From Aliiglaciecola lipolytica (GTDB lineage Bacteria; Pseudomonadota; Gammaproteobacteria; Enterobacterales; Alteromonadaceae), in assembly GCF_018860635.1 (NCBI RefSeq), contig NZ_JAHKPT010000004.1, forward strand, positions 1 to 64,000: 64,000 nucleotides of DNA, given 5' to 3'. Each line of letters starts with the position of its first letter. The stretch's first letter is position 1. The notes under the pieces are model-generated. The model did not search any database, was not told where the DNA came from, and worked only from the letters and a program-made list of their open reading frames with translations. Position numbers and translations under genes: made by a program. Below are positions 46,085 to 54,608 of this stretch, one piece after another.

Positions 46085-49000
46085 ATGTTTACTAATTTAA
46101 GCGCATTAATAAAGATGATGCTGCTAGCAACCGCACTGATTTTAACTGGCTGTGGTGGAGCTGATGTTAAATCGGGAAGCAATAACTTGCTGACCTGTAG
46201 TGTCCCTAATGTACCTAATTCAACGGGCACTGCATGCGTGGCACCACCGCCGATTCAGTGTGATGCGCCCACTGTACCTAATGAGACCAATGATGCCTGT
46301 GTGGTGGGAGCTGACCCAACTGCTCCTGAACCTATGGTGACCCCGGAAGCGGATCAGGCGGTTTTGTATTATAACCGAGCAGCGGTAGGTGCGGATAATT
46401 CCTCTACTGATCCCTCCTATGAAGGCTATCGTTTACACACGTGGAATAATGATACTTGTAGTGCATATGCTGACTCTGATACCGATTGGGCTAATGGTCG
46501 CGTGCATGACGGAGTGGATCCTAATTATGGTGCATATTGGGTTATTGATCTTGTTGAAAACTACGCGGGTAGCGCAGGAGCGTGTGGAAACTTCATTATC
46601 CATATTGGGACTGATGACGCCGGTAAAGAAATGGGCGGCTCAGATAAAAGAATGCCGCTGTCTCAAGATGATCCCAAATTCGCACGCATGAATTTTACGT
46701 TCTCTGGTGAAGAGGCCGTATTCGAGTATCCGATCGTTTCGCTCGGTCCTCAACCAGTTAAAATTGAAGGCCAACAAGCTCACTGGCTAGACGTTAATAC
46801 CTTACTTTGGGATACCAGTGACGCGGTTGCTGTGGTGAAGTTACATTATTCGGCTGATGCTGATTTGGTCGCTTCTTTAGAGACTGGTTTAAATGGTACT
46901 GCTATCGAATTGACGGCAACTGACTTAACCGATGAACAGCAAGCCATTGCCCCTCATTTAGCGAATTTAGGCGCGTTTTATGGTGATTGGTCTGTAGAGG
47001 ATGCTAAATCTGTATTTAAAACCCAAGCCGTTTTGGCCGGTTATAACGCTGAGGGACTGATAGTTGCTGCAACGGGTATTCAAATGGCCAATGCAATTGA
47101 TCAGGTGTATACGTCAGGGGATATGGATGCGGATGAAGCAACGCTAGGTCCAATCTATGATGGCGATACAATCACTGCTTCAGTATGGGCGCCAACTGCG
47201 CAAAATGTACAATTAAAACTGTATAACCAGGACAAAACACTGGCGTCAACCATACCTATGTCAGTAGATGATGATACTGGTGTTTGGTCGTATACCGGCG
47301 GTGCGGAATTAGATCGACAATTATACCGATATGAAGTGACTGTTTATCATCCAAAGGCAAGCGGCATACAGGTATTAAATGTCACTGACCCTTATTCGGT
47401 TAGTCTTTCCACAAATAGTCGCTTTTCTCAATTTGTGAATTTGCAGGATGATGATCTTAAACCGGATGGGTGGGATTCACATGTGATTCCTACTATTGAA
47501 AATTTTGAAGATGCGGTCATCTATGAAGGGCATATTCGCGACTTTAGTGTGCGCGACCAAAGTACTTCGGCAGCTAATCGTGGCAAGTACTTAGCCTTTA
47601 CTGAAGACGGCAGTTTGCCAGTAGAGCATTTACGCAAGTTAGCTGAAGCGGGTGTCACTCATTTCCATTTATTACCCGCTAACGATATTGCTTCAATCGA
47701 GGAAGACACAACTAAAGTCGTGGATTTAAACAGTACTTTTGGTCAACTTTGTCGTTTAAATACCAGTGCCGATATTTGTAAAGATGGCTCAATTAGTGAA
47801 GATATGACCTTAGCTGAGCTATTTGAAAGTTTTGGTGTTGGGGAAGGGCAAAAAGCCCAAGAGTTAACTCAAGCTATGCGTAATCACGACCAGTTTAACT
47901 GGGGGTACGATCCGTTTCACTTTAATGCGCCAGAAGGTAGCTATTCCTCTGACCCTGAAGGGGTTGCTCGGATTAAGGAAATGCGCGCAATGAATATGGC
48001 ATTGCATGGGCTAGGATTACGTGTGGCACTGGATGTTGTATACAACCATACCAATGCGTCAGAACTCAGCACAAAATCTGTCTTAGATAAAGTTGTTCCT
48101 GGGTATTACCACAGGTATGCAGTAGATACTGGCGCGATTATTCGTGAAACCTGTTGCGATGATACAGAACCCCGCAATGTGATGATGGAAAAATTAATGC
48201 AAGACTCACTTACGTTGTGGGCGTCTGAATATAAGTTTGATTCTTTCCGTTTCGACATTATGAGTCAAGCCAGCAAAGATACGATGGTACGGTTGTTTGA
48301 AGCGGTTAAAAGTGTGGATGAAGATACTTATTTCTATGGTGAAGGCTGGACTCGTGAAGACCGTGGTTACGAACAAGCGAATCAAGGGAATATGGCTGGT
48401 ACAGAAATAGGTACATACAATGACCGAATACGTGAAGCGGTTCGACAAGGTCACATCTTCAAGCGCGAAGCTGATAATGCCGCGATGCTCGACCAGGATA
48501 GAATTAAAATGTCATTGGCAGGCACCCTAACTGATTACGTCCTGGAAGATTTTAATGGTGTTGCTTCTACCACTAGCAGCATTGGTGGCTACGCGACAGA
48601 TCCTGCTGATATTATCAATTATGTATCTAAGCATGATAATGAAACCTTATGGGATAATTTCCAATATACCTTGCCTGATGACTTAACATTGGCAGAGCGT
48701 GTGCGTGCTCAAAATGTAGGTGCTACTTTACCACTCATGTCTCAGGGTATCCCGTTCTTACAAATGGGCGGTGATTTCCTACGCTCTAAATCAATGGACC
48801 GTAATACCTATGATGCTGGAGATTGGTTTAACTACGTAGATTTCAGCATGCAATCGAATAACTGGAATGTTGGTCTACCATTAGCCGAGGACAATCAAGA
48901 TAAATGGCAGCAAATGCAAATTTTCTTTGCTGCACCTGAACGTGCTGCAAGCATGACTGAAATTGAATTTGCTTCTGCAATATTTGATGAGATGCTAATG

Positions 49001-50407
49001 ATACGCTCGGGCAGTCCTTTGTTTAGATTAACCTCTGGCGATCAGATAATAGACCGTCTTGGGTTTCACAATATTGGTCGCCGTCAAACTAACGGTTTGA
49101 TTGTGATGAGTATTGATGATGGAGTATCTGCCGATCCTGATATGCCCAGAGCTGATCTTGATCCTATGGTCGATGCTTTAGTGGTGGTGGTTAACACCAG
49201 CTACGAAGAGCAAAGCCACACTGTCCCAACTGCTACTGATTTTGAATTGCACAATGTGCAAATGGCTTCTACAGATCCTGTGGTTCGCGGCGCTTATTTT
49301 ACTGCAGGTGAGGGAGAGGGGACCTTTACGGTGCCAGCCTTAACCACTGCAGTGTTTGTTAAACCACAAATGGGCGCTCAAGGCACAGGCTTATCTGCTT
49401 ACGCCACATCAGGTGCTCCTGATGTTGTACCCTACGGCAGTACTTCCGTGTTTGTCCGCGGTGGATTCAACGGTTGGGGGGAAAGTAATAGTATGAACTA
49501 TGTCGGTGACGGTATTTATGAAGCTGTTATCGCTGTTGCTGCCGGAACTTATGAATTCAAAGTGGCGTCTGCCGATTGGTCTACAGTTGATTTTGGTTCT
49601 TCCGATCAAGTTGTGTTGTTAGGAGATGAAAAAACCTTATCAAGAGGCGGTTCGAATCTACAATTGACACTAACCCAAGACGCTACCTTGAAATTTGTTA
49701 TTGATGCAAGTGACTCAGAAGCTCCTGTATTTAGTGTTGATCACGAAGAACCTTTCTTCGGAACAACGGTATTTGTTCGTGGTGCTATGAATGGTTGGAG
49801 TGAAGATAACCCAATGTCTTATGATGTTGGCGGTATCTACACTACTACAATGAATATTGCCGCCGGAGATTACGAGTTTAAAGTGGCATCAGCTGATTGG
49901 TCGACTGTTGATTACGGTAGTGCCGAGGCAAATACTTCTATCGTAATTGGCCAACAAAAGTTTTTAGCTAAAAGTGGTAGTAATCTAGCGCTAACGATTG
50001 AGCAGGAAGGTGAATATAGCTTTGTTTTTGATGTAAGCAATATTGAGGAACCCACTGTTTCTGTGTTTTCTACGGAGTTTTTTGCAGATACGTCTGTTTA
50101 TATTCGAGGTAGCATGAATGGGTGGGGCGAAGTAGATGTATTAAGCTACGACGGTGCTGGAGAATACTCCGTGCAAATTAACCTTGAAGCTGGCAGCTAT
50201 GAATTTAAAGTGGCTTCTGCTGATTGGTCTACTGTTAATTTAGGTGCTGCAGAAGAAAGTACTTCAATCGATTTAGGGACACCCTTAGGCCTGCTTTATA
50301 ATGCGAGCAATTTAATGCTAGAAATTGAGAGTGCAGGTTTGTATCAATTTAAGGTGTCAGGACCTGACCCTGAAGCGGCTGTGGTAACAGTGACTGCGGT
50401 GGAATAA
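46085..50407 (+). CDS. pulA: Surface lipoprotein pullulanase (GH13, PulA type)
   Basis: It hydrolyses alpha-1,6 branch links in pullulan, starch and glycogen. The 1440-residue chain has a lipoprotein signal (LILTGC, Cys23), a starch-binding region at about 100-230, a CBM48-like domain near 355-460, and the GH13 barrel. The barrel shows DVVYNH (649-654), the nucleophile candidate Asp724 (FRFDIM), the acid/base candidate Glu753 (YGEGW) and Asp851 (KHDNE). Three tandem ~108-residue modules end the protein. The frame is open from 46016, where ATGA overlaps the receptor stop, but GGAG at 46072-46075 and the lipobox spacing favour ATG 46085. Coupled to the receptor, it would free maltodextrins at the cell surface. 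Confidence 0.93.
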   Translation: MFTNLSALIKMMLLATALILTGCGGADVKSGSNNLLTCSVPNVPNSTGTACVAPPPIQCDAPTVPNETNDACVVGADPTAPEPMVTPEADQAVLYYNRAAVGADNSSTDPSYEGYRLHTWNNDTCSAYADSDTDWANGRVHDGVDPNYGAYWVIDLVENYAGSAGACGNFIIHIGTDDAGKEMGGSDKRMPLSQDDPKFARMNFTFSGEEAVFEYPIVSLGPQPVKIEGQQAHWLDVNTLLWDTSDAVAVVKLHYSADADLVASLETGLNGTAIELTATDLTDEQQAIAPHLANLGAFYGDWSVEDAKSVFKTQAVLAGYNAEGLIVAATGIQMANAIDQVYTSGDMDADEATLGPIYDGDTITASVWAPTAQNVQLKLYNQDKTLASTIPMSVDDDTGVWSYTGGAELDRQLYRYEVTVYHPKASGIQVLNVTDPYSVSLSTNSRFSQFVNLQDDDLKPDGWDSHVIPTIENFEDAVIYEGHIRDFSVRDQSTSAANRGKYLAFTEDGSLPVEHLRKLAEAGVTHFHLLPANDIASIEEDTTKVVDLNSTFGQLCRLNTSADICKDGSISEDMTLAELFESFGVGEGQKAQELTQAMRNHDQFNWGYDPFHFNAPEGSYSSDPEGVARIKEMRAMNMALHGLGLRVALDVVYNHTNASELSTKSVLDKVVPGYYHRYAVDTGAIIRETCCDDTEPRNVMMEKLMQDSLTLWASEYKFDSFRFDIMSQASKDTMVRLFEAVKSVDEDTYFYGEGWTREDRGYEQANQGNMAGTEIGTYNDRIREAVRQGHIFKREADNAAMLDQDRIKMSLAGTLTDYVLEDFNGVASTTSSIGGYATDPADIINYVSKHDNETLWDNFQYTLPDDLTLAERVRAQNVGATLPLMSQGIPFLQMGGDFLRSKSMDRNTYDAGDWFNYVDFSMQSNNWNVGLPLAEDNQDKWQQMQIFFAAPERAASMTEIEFASAIFDEMLMIRSGSPLFRLTSGDQIIDRLGFHNIGRRQTNGLIVMSIDDGVSADPDMPRADLDPMVDALVVVVNTSYEEQSHTVPTATDFELHNVQMASTDPVVRGAYFTAGEGEGTFTVPALTTAVFVKPQMGAQGTGLSAYATSGAPDVVPYGSTSVFVRGGFNGWGESNSMNYVGDGIYEAVIAVAAGTYEFKVASADWSTVDFGSSDQVVLLGDEKTLSRGGSNLQLTLTQDATLKFVIDASDSEAPVFSVDHEEPFFGTTVFVRGAMNGWSEDNPMSYDVGGIYTTTMNIAAGDYEFKVASADWSTVDYGSAEANTSIVIGQQKFLAKSGSNLALTIEQEGEYSFVFDVSNIEEPTVSVFSTEFFADTSVYIRGSMNGWGEVDVLSYDGAGEYSVQINLEAGSYEFKVASADWSTVNLGAAEESTSIDLGTPLGLLYNASNLMLEIESAGLYQFKVSGPDPEAAVVTVTAVE
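49440..50404 (+). repeat. Three tandem C-terminal modules of the pullulanase
   Basis: Three in-frame repeats begin near 49441, 49764 and 50090 (about 325 bases, 108 residues each). Each opens with VFVRG or VYIRG and NGW (FNGWGE, MNGWSE, MNGWGE) and contains the nearly invariant YEFKVASADWSTV, then a second sub-part with SNL. The NGW and aromatic pattern resembles starch-binding CBM folds. The repeats are diverged at DNA level, so the triplication is not recent. Confidence 0.9.
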
Positions 50408-50433
50408 CACTATATAAATTTATGAGCAGCTAG

Positions 50434-50490
50434 CCGCGCTATTTATCGTCTTATTACTATAAAATGAGACTTTATTTAGCGCGGTTTTTT
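50434..50490. terminator. Terminator between convergent pulA and lacI-type gene
   Basis: CCGCGCTA (50434-50441) pairs with TAGCGCGG (50477-50484), followed by a T run. The long interior contains a second stem (GTCTTATT with AATGAGAC, one mismatch). It follows the pulA stop by 26 bases. Confidence 0.8.
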
Positions 50491-50520
50491 ACTTTCTGCA
50501 ACAAGTTAAAGCCGTTATAT

Positions 50521-51549
50521 CTACTTCTTACATCCACATGATTCACGCTGAATCACTTCTACTTGCATGGATTGTGTCTTAGGTTCTTCGCCGTTTATAA
50601 GCGACAATAGACTGGCGACTAATAATTCACCTGCACGAATCGTGTTTTGCGAAACGGTAGTTAATGCAGGGTGAGTGAATCGTGATACCGGAATATTATC
50701 ATAGCCTACGACCGCAATATCATTGGGGATGTGTCTACCTAAATCTTTACAGGCTTGCATTACGCCAATCGCAATTAAATCACTGGCACAACAGATTGCA
50801 TCTATTTCTGGACTAGCGGTCAAAAGTTGTTTGGCGGCATCATACCCAGAGTTTTCAGTAGAAAATGCTTCAACTTGGTAGTTTTTATCTACTTTTAGCT
50901 GGGCATCTTTTAACGCTTGGCAATGACCTAAGTAACGGGCCTGAAATTCAGGGGCATGGTTATCTGCGCCACCAACAAAACCAAAGGTTTTACGTCCAGA
51001 CTTAATCAAGTGTTGTGTCACATCAAATCCGCCTTGGTAGTTGTCACAGCCAATGGAAAGTCCAGGGTGAGCTTTATCTTCGGCTCCCCATCTGACGAAA
51101 TGGGTTTGTTGTTCTTCCAGCTGAGTTAACTTATCTCGATAATCAACAAAATCGCCGTACCCCAGTAAAATGATACCATCGGCTTTATTCGTGTCTTCGA
51201 ATTCGGCGTGCCAGTCATCACTCATATTCTGAAAAGATATGAGCAGATCATAACCTGCATTTGAACTTGCTTTGGTAATACTGCCTATCATCGATAAAAA
51301 GAACGGATTAATTAGAGAGTCATCGGTGGTCAGATCTTCAAACAATAATAAGGCTAGGGTTCTACTTTGTTGTTGGCGTAAATTACTCGCATTTTTATCC
51401 ACCTTGTAATTTAGCTCAGTGGCTATCGCTTTGATTTTATCTCGAGTTTGTTGGTTAACCAGAGGGCTATCCCGAAGGGCTCTGGAAACAGTAGATTGTG
51501 ACACGCCGGCGAGGTGGGCAATATCAAAAGAGGTCGCTTTTACTTTCAT
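50521..51549 (-). CDS. LacI/GalR-family regulator of the glucan locus
   Basis: A 342-residue repressor. The N-terminal LacI helix-turn-helix is intact (FDIAHLAGVSQSTVSRALRD, about 8-27), followed by the hinge (LNYKVDKNASNLRQ) and a periplasmic-binding-like sensor domain with blocks GFVGGADNHAPEFQAR, CASDLIAIGVMQACKDLG and VVGYDNIPVSRF. It ends in Cys-Gly-Cys-Lys-Lys, an odd cysteine pair whose role is unknown. It is convergent with pulA. MalR-like or AglR-type regulators in this group respond to maltose or maltodextrin, so control of the receptor and pullulanase is likely (inference). Confidence 0.9.
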   Translation of the reverse strand: MKVKATSFDIAHLAGVSQSTVSRALRDSPLVNQQTRDKIKAIATELNYKVDKNASNLRQQQSRTLALLLFEDLTTDDSLINPFFLSMIGSITKASSNAGYDLLISFQNMSDDWHAEFEDTNKADGIILLGYGDFVDYRDKLTQLEEQQTHFVRWGAEDKAHPGLSIGCDNYQGGFDVTQHLIKSGRKTFGFVGGADNHAPEFQARYLGHCQALKDAQLKVDKNYQVEAFSTENSGYDAAKQLLTASPEIDAICCASDLIAIGVMQACKDLGRHIPNDIAVVGYDNIPVSRFTHPALTTVSQNTIRAGELLVASLLSLINGEEPKTQSMQVEVIQRESCGCKK

Positions 51550-51680
51550 AGTGGTAACATTTTATTATTCTTTAGCGATGCTGGTAAATGGAAAACCTTA
51601 TATTCGTTACTTTTATACACCAGCTTTCAGGTGAATGCTTTATAAATTATTTGATTAAAAAGATTTTGCCTTTGTATCAA

Positions 51681-51691
51681 AGTGCTATAAT
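51681..51691 (+). promoter_or_regulatory. Extended -10 promoter of glnS
   Basis: A TG (51683-51684) one base before a perfect TATAAT (51686-51691) makes an extended -10 element. The -35 position is only TTTTGC (51664-51669). The transcript would start near 51698, about 40 bases before the glnS ATG. Confidence 0.55.
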
Positions 51692-51737
51692 GCCTTCTTT
51701 TTTCGTGTCTAATACATGTGTTACAGGGGAACTATTA

Positions 51738-53402
51738 ATGGCCGAGACAGACATTCGTCCGACCAACTTTATACGTCAAATTATTGATAAAGATTTGCAA
51801 GCAGGGTTGCACCAACAAATACATACTCGTTTTCCGCCTGAGCCTAATGGTTATCTGCATATAGGCCACGCGAAATCGATATGTCTGAATTTTGGCATTG
51901 CACAAGATTATCAAGGCACCTGTAACCTCAGGTTTGATGATACCAATCCAGATAAAGAAGATATCGACTATGTCAATTCAATCAAGAACGATGTTCAATG
52001 GTTGGGGTTTCATTGGGAAGGCGATGCCCGTTATTCTTCAAACTATTTTGATCAGTTGCATGCTTATGCCACGCAATTGATAGAAAAAGGCTTGGCATAT
52101 GTAGACTTTTCTAGTCAAGAAGCGATGCGAGAAATGCGTGGTACGCTAACTCAGCCTGGACAAAATAGTCCTTATCGTGACACTACAATTGAGCAAAACT
52201 TAGCTGAGTTTGGCAAAATGACAGCCGGAGAATATGCTGAAGGCCATTGTGTTTTGCGGGCTAAAATTGATATGACTTCCGCATTCATGTGTATGCGTGA
52301 TCCGGTTATTTATCGCGTTAAATTTGCCCATCATCATCAAACGGGTGATAAGTGGTGTGTTTATCCAATGTACGATTTTACCCATTGTATATCTGATGCC
52401 ATTGAAGGGATTACCCATTCACTATGTACGCTAGAGTTTCAAGATAATCGTCGTTTGTATGATTGGGTTATTGACAATATCGATATTCAATCACAACCAC
52501 GTCAATACGAATTTTCACGCTTAAACCTAGAATATACGGTTTTAAGTAAGCGTAAACTGATTCAATTAGTTGAAGAAGATTTTGTTAACGGTTGGGATGA
52601 CCCGCGGATGCCTACTATCGCTGGATTACGTCGAAGAGGGTTTACACCTGCTTCAGTGCGTGAATTCTGTAAGCGTATTGGCGTGACCAAAATGGATAAT
52701 ATGGTCGAAATGGGAATGCTTGAAGCCTGTATACGTGAAGATCTTAATGAAAATGCCAATCGCGCTATGGCAGTATTAGCTCCCGTTAAGATCGTGATTG
52801 AAAATTATCCTTCTGATCAGGTTGAAGAACTTACCGCAGCTAATCATCCTAATGATGAAAGTAAAGGAACTCGCACTATTCCGTTTACTCGAGAAGTGCT
52901 AATCGAAGCCGATGACTTCCGTGAAGAAGCGAATAAGAAATTTAAACGCTTAGTATTGGGTAAAGAAGTGCGCTTGCGCAATGCCTATGTGATTAAAGCT
53001 GAGCGAGTTGAAAAGAATGACGCAGGGGAGGTCACAACGATTTATTGTAGTTATGATCCCGATACATTAGGTAAAGACCCTGCTGATGGACGCAAAGTAA
53101 AAGGAGTAATTCATTGGGTAAGTGCGAGTAAAGCCTTACCGGCTGAAATACGACTTTATGATCGTTTGTTCACGGTGCCTAATCCTGCAGCTGAAGAAAA
53201 CTTTGTTGATTGTATCAACCCTGATTCTTTAATTGTGAAAAATGGATGGGTAGAGCCAAGCTTATTAGATGCTGAAATAAATCAAACCGTACAATTTGAA
53301 CGTACGGGGTATTTCTGCAAAGACAAGGACAGCAATGAATCTAATCTAGTATTTAACCGTACAGTGGGTTTACGTGATACTTGGGCTAAAATCGGCGATT
53401 GA
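51738..53402 (+). CDS. glnS: Glutaminyl-tRNA synthetase
   Basis: Class I aminoacyl-tRNA synthetase that charges tRNA(Gln). From this ATG the product has 554 residues, the same as E. coli GlnS. The catalytic HIGH motif is His41-His44 in [14 protein letters not shown], the second is VLSKRK (KMSKS-type), and [13 protein letters not shown] sits between. The C-terminal half has the two anticodon-binding beta barrels. The frame is open upstream to 51588, but AGGGGA lies 9 bases before the ATG at 51738 and the extra 50 residues have no family counterpart. The gene stands alone and ends in a terminator. Confidence 0.97.
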   Translation: MAETDIRPTNFIRQIIDKDLQAGLHQQIHTRFPPEPNGYLHIGHAKSICLNFGIAQDYQGTCNLRFDDTNPDKEDIDYVNSIKNDVQWLGFHWEGDARYSSNYFDQLHAYATQLIEKGLAYVDFSSQEAMREMRGTLTQPGQNSPYRDTTIEQNLAEFGKMTAGEYAEGHCVLRAKIDMTSAFMCMRDPVIYRVKFAHHHQTGDKWCVYPMYDFTHCISDAIEGITHSLCTLEFQDNRRLYDWVIDNIDIQSQPRQYEFSRLNLEYTVLSKRKLIQLVEEDFVNGWDDPRMPTIAGLRRRGFTPASVREFCKRIGVTKMDNMVEMGMLEACIREDLNENANRAMAVLAPVKIVIENYPSDQVEELTAANHPNDESKGTRTIPFTREVLIEADDFREEANKKFKRLVLGKEVRLRNAYVIKAERVEKNDAGEVTTIYCSYDPDTLGKDPADGRKVKGVIHWVSASKALPAEIRLYDRLFTVPNPAAEENFVDCINPDSLIVKNGWVEPSLLDAEINQTVQFERTGYFCKDKDSNESNLVFNRTVGLRDTWAKIGD

Positions 53403-53423
53403 TTTTGTTTCAACGTCAGTAGT

Positions 53424-53459
53424 AAAAATGCGGCTTTCATTAGCCGCACTTTTGTTTTT
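53424..53459 (+). terminator. Terminator after glnS
   Basis: TGCGGCT and AGCCGCA pair around TTCATT, with A and T runs on either side, about 25 bases after the glnS stop. Its A-rich left flank means it could also serve yciK on the opposite strand. Confidence 0.85.
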
Positions 53460-53505
53460 GAACCTTCGCTTAAACTCATTTTCATCCAAGCATAAGTTCA
53501 ATTTG

Positions 53506-54252
53506 CTACGATTTAGGTTGGGCTACAAAGGTTTTTCCATTCTCTTCTTGACTGTCATCTGACATCAAATATAAATACAATGGCATAATATCTTCCGGCG
53601 CTTTAAGTGTACTTGCATCCTCTCCTGGAAATGCTTTTGAACGCATTGAAGTACGAGTAGCCCCTGGATTAATGCAGTTAAAGCGTAAACTTGAGCCTGC
53701 GTATTCATCAGCTAAGACTTGCATCATTCCTTCTGTTGCAAATTTTGATATTGCATAGCTTCCCCAATAGGCTCTGCCTTGGCTACCAACACTGGAACTG
53801 GTAAAAATAACTGAAGCTTTAGGAGCGAGCTCAAGGACTTCTAATAATGCTTGTGTCATCAAAAATTGACTGTTTAAATTAATTTGCATTACTTGATTGA
53901 AAATATCTTCTTCAATCTGTTTAAAAGGTTCTAAATGCCCTAACACGCTGGCGTTTTGCAATACACCATCAAGCTTTCCAAACTGACTAATAATGGTATT
54001 GGCCATATCTTGGTAGTGTTTTTTAGTGGCACCTTGCATATCTAAGGGTACTATGGCGGGTTCTGGGTATCCTGCATTGACTATTTCATCGTAAACCGAT
54101 TCCAGTTTTTTTACCGTCCGACCTAACAGAATGACAGTTGCCCCATGTTTGGCAAACGTTATTGCTGCTGTTTTACCGATACCAGCGCCGGCGCCGGTGA
54201 TTAATATTGTTTTATTTTGTAAGGCATTTAATGGTGCAGAATAATTGAGCAT
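53506..54252 (-). CDS. yciK: Short-chain dehydrogenase/reductase YciK
   Basis: An NAD(P)-dependent classical SDR of 248 residues. The coenzyme loop is TGAGAGIGK (about 20-28), the NNAG-type segment is QNASVLG, and the catalytic triad/tetrad reads SSSVGSQGRAYWGSYAISKFA (Ser, Tyr and Lys in SxnYxxxK). The overall pattern matches E. coli YciK, an oxidoreductase of uncertain substrate that usually sits near cobO/trp genes. Its N-terminus MLNYSAPLNALQNKTILITG is typical for that family. It is convergent with glnS. Confidence 0.92.
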   Translation of the reverse strand: MLNYSAPLNALQNKTILITGAGAGIGKTAAITFAKHGATVILLGRTVKKLESVYDEIVNAGYPEPAIVPLDMQGATKKHYQDMANTIISQFGKLDGVLQNASVLGHLEPFKQIEEDIFNQVMQINLNSQFLMTQALLEVLELAPKASVIFTSSSVGSQGRAYWGSYAISKFATEGMMQVLADEYAGSSLRFNCINPGATRTSMRSKAFPGEDASTLKAPEDIMPLYLYLMSDDSQEENGKTFVAQPKS

Positions 54253-54608
54253 TTTAAAAATTGAGTTAAACCAAAGATAACGAATTCTAACATTTAAGGG
54301 CTTTTTGAGGTATTCATTTTTGAGTTAACTGCATAGCATTGGGAAAGGCTGGGGGATTTCGATATTGTCTAGGTTTCTAGCTTGGTGACCTTTATTCAAA
54401 AATTATAACCTACTTGTTCACTGTAATTGTTACCTAACAAAATATTAACAAACCTATTTGCAAAAAACTAACAAAGCCAATACTATGGGGGCAATGACAA
54501 CTGGTCATACTTGTTAGATAGTGGACAGTTCAAGCTTTGAACGAAGATTGACTAAAAAAACCACATTTTATAAGTGTATCAATGAAATAACTGTATTTGG
54601 GAGAAATA
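54253..54608. promoter_or_regulatory. Intergenic region upstream of the lipase gene
   Basis: A 356-base divergent gap without a gene. It contains a short dyad ATGAC-AACTG-GTCAT near 54495 and AT-rich stretches suited to promoters, but no site that I can name with confidence. A short frame from 54521 overlaps the lipase start and is not considered real. Confidence 0.3.

Noticed and set aside
51588-51737. Upstream extension of glnS
   Set aside because: Fifty extra residues with no homology would include the promoter; AGGGGA sits right before the ATG at 51738.
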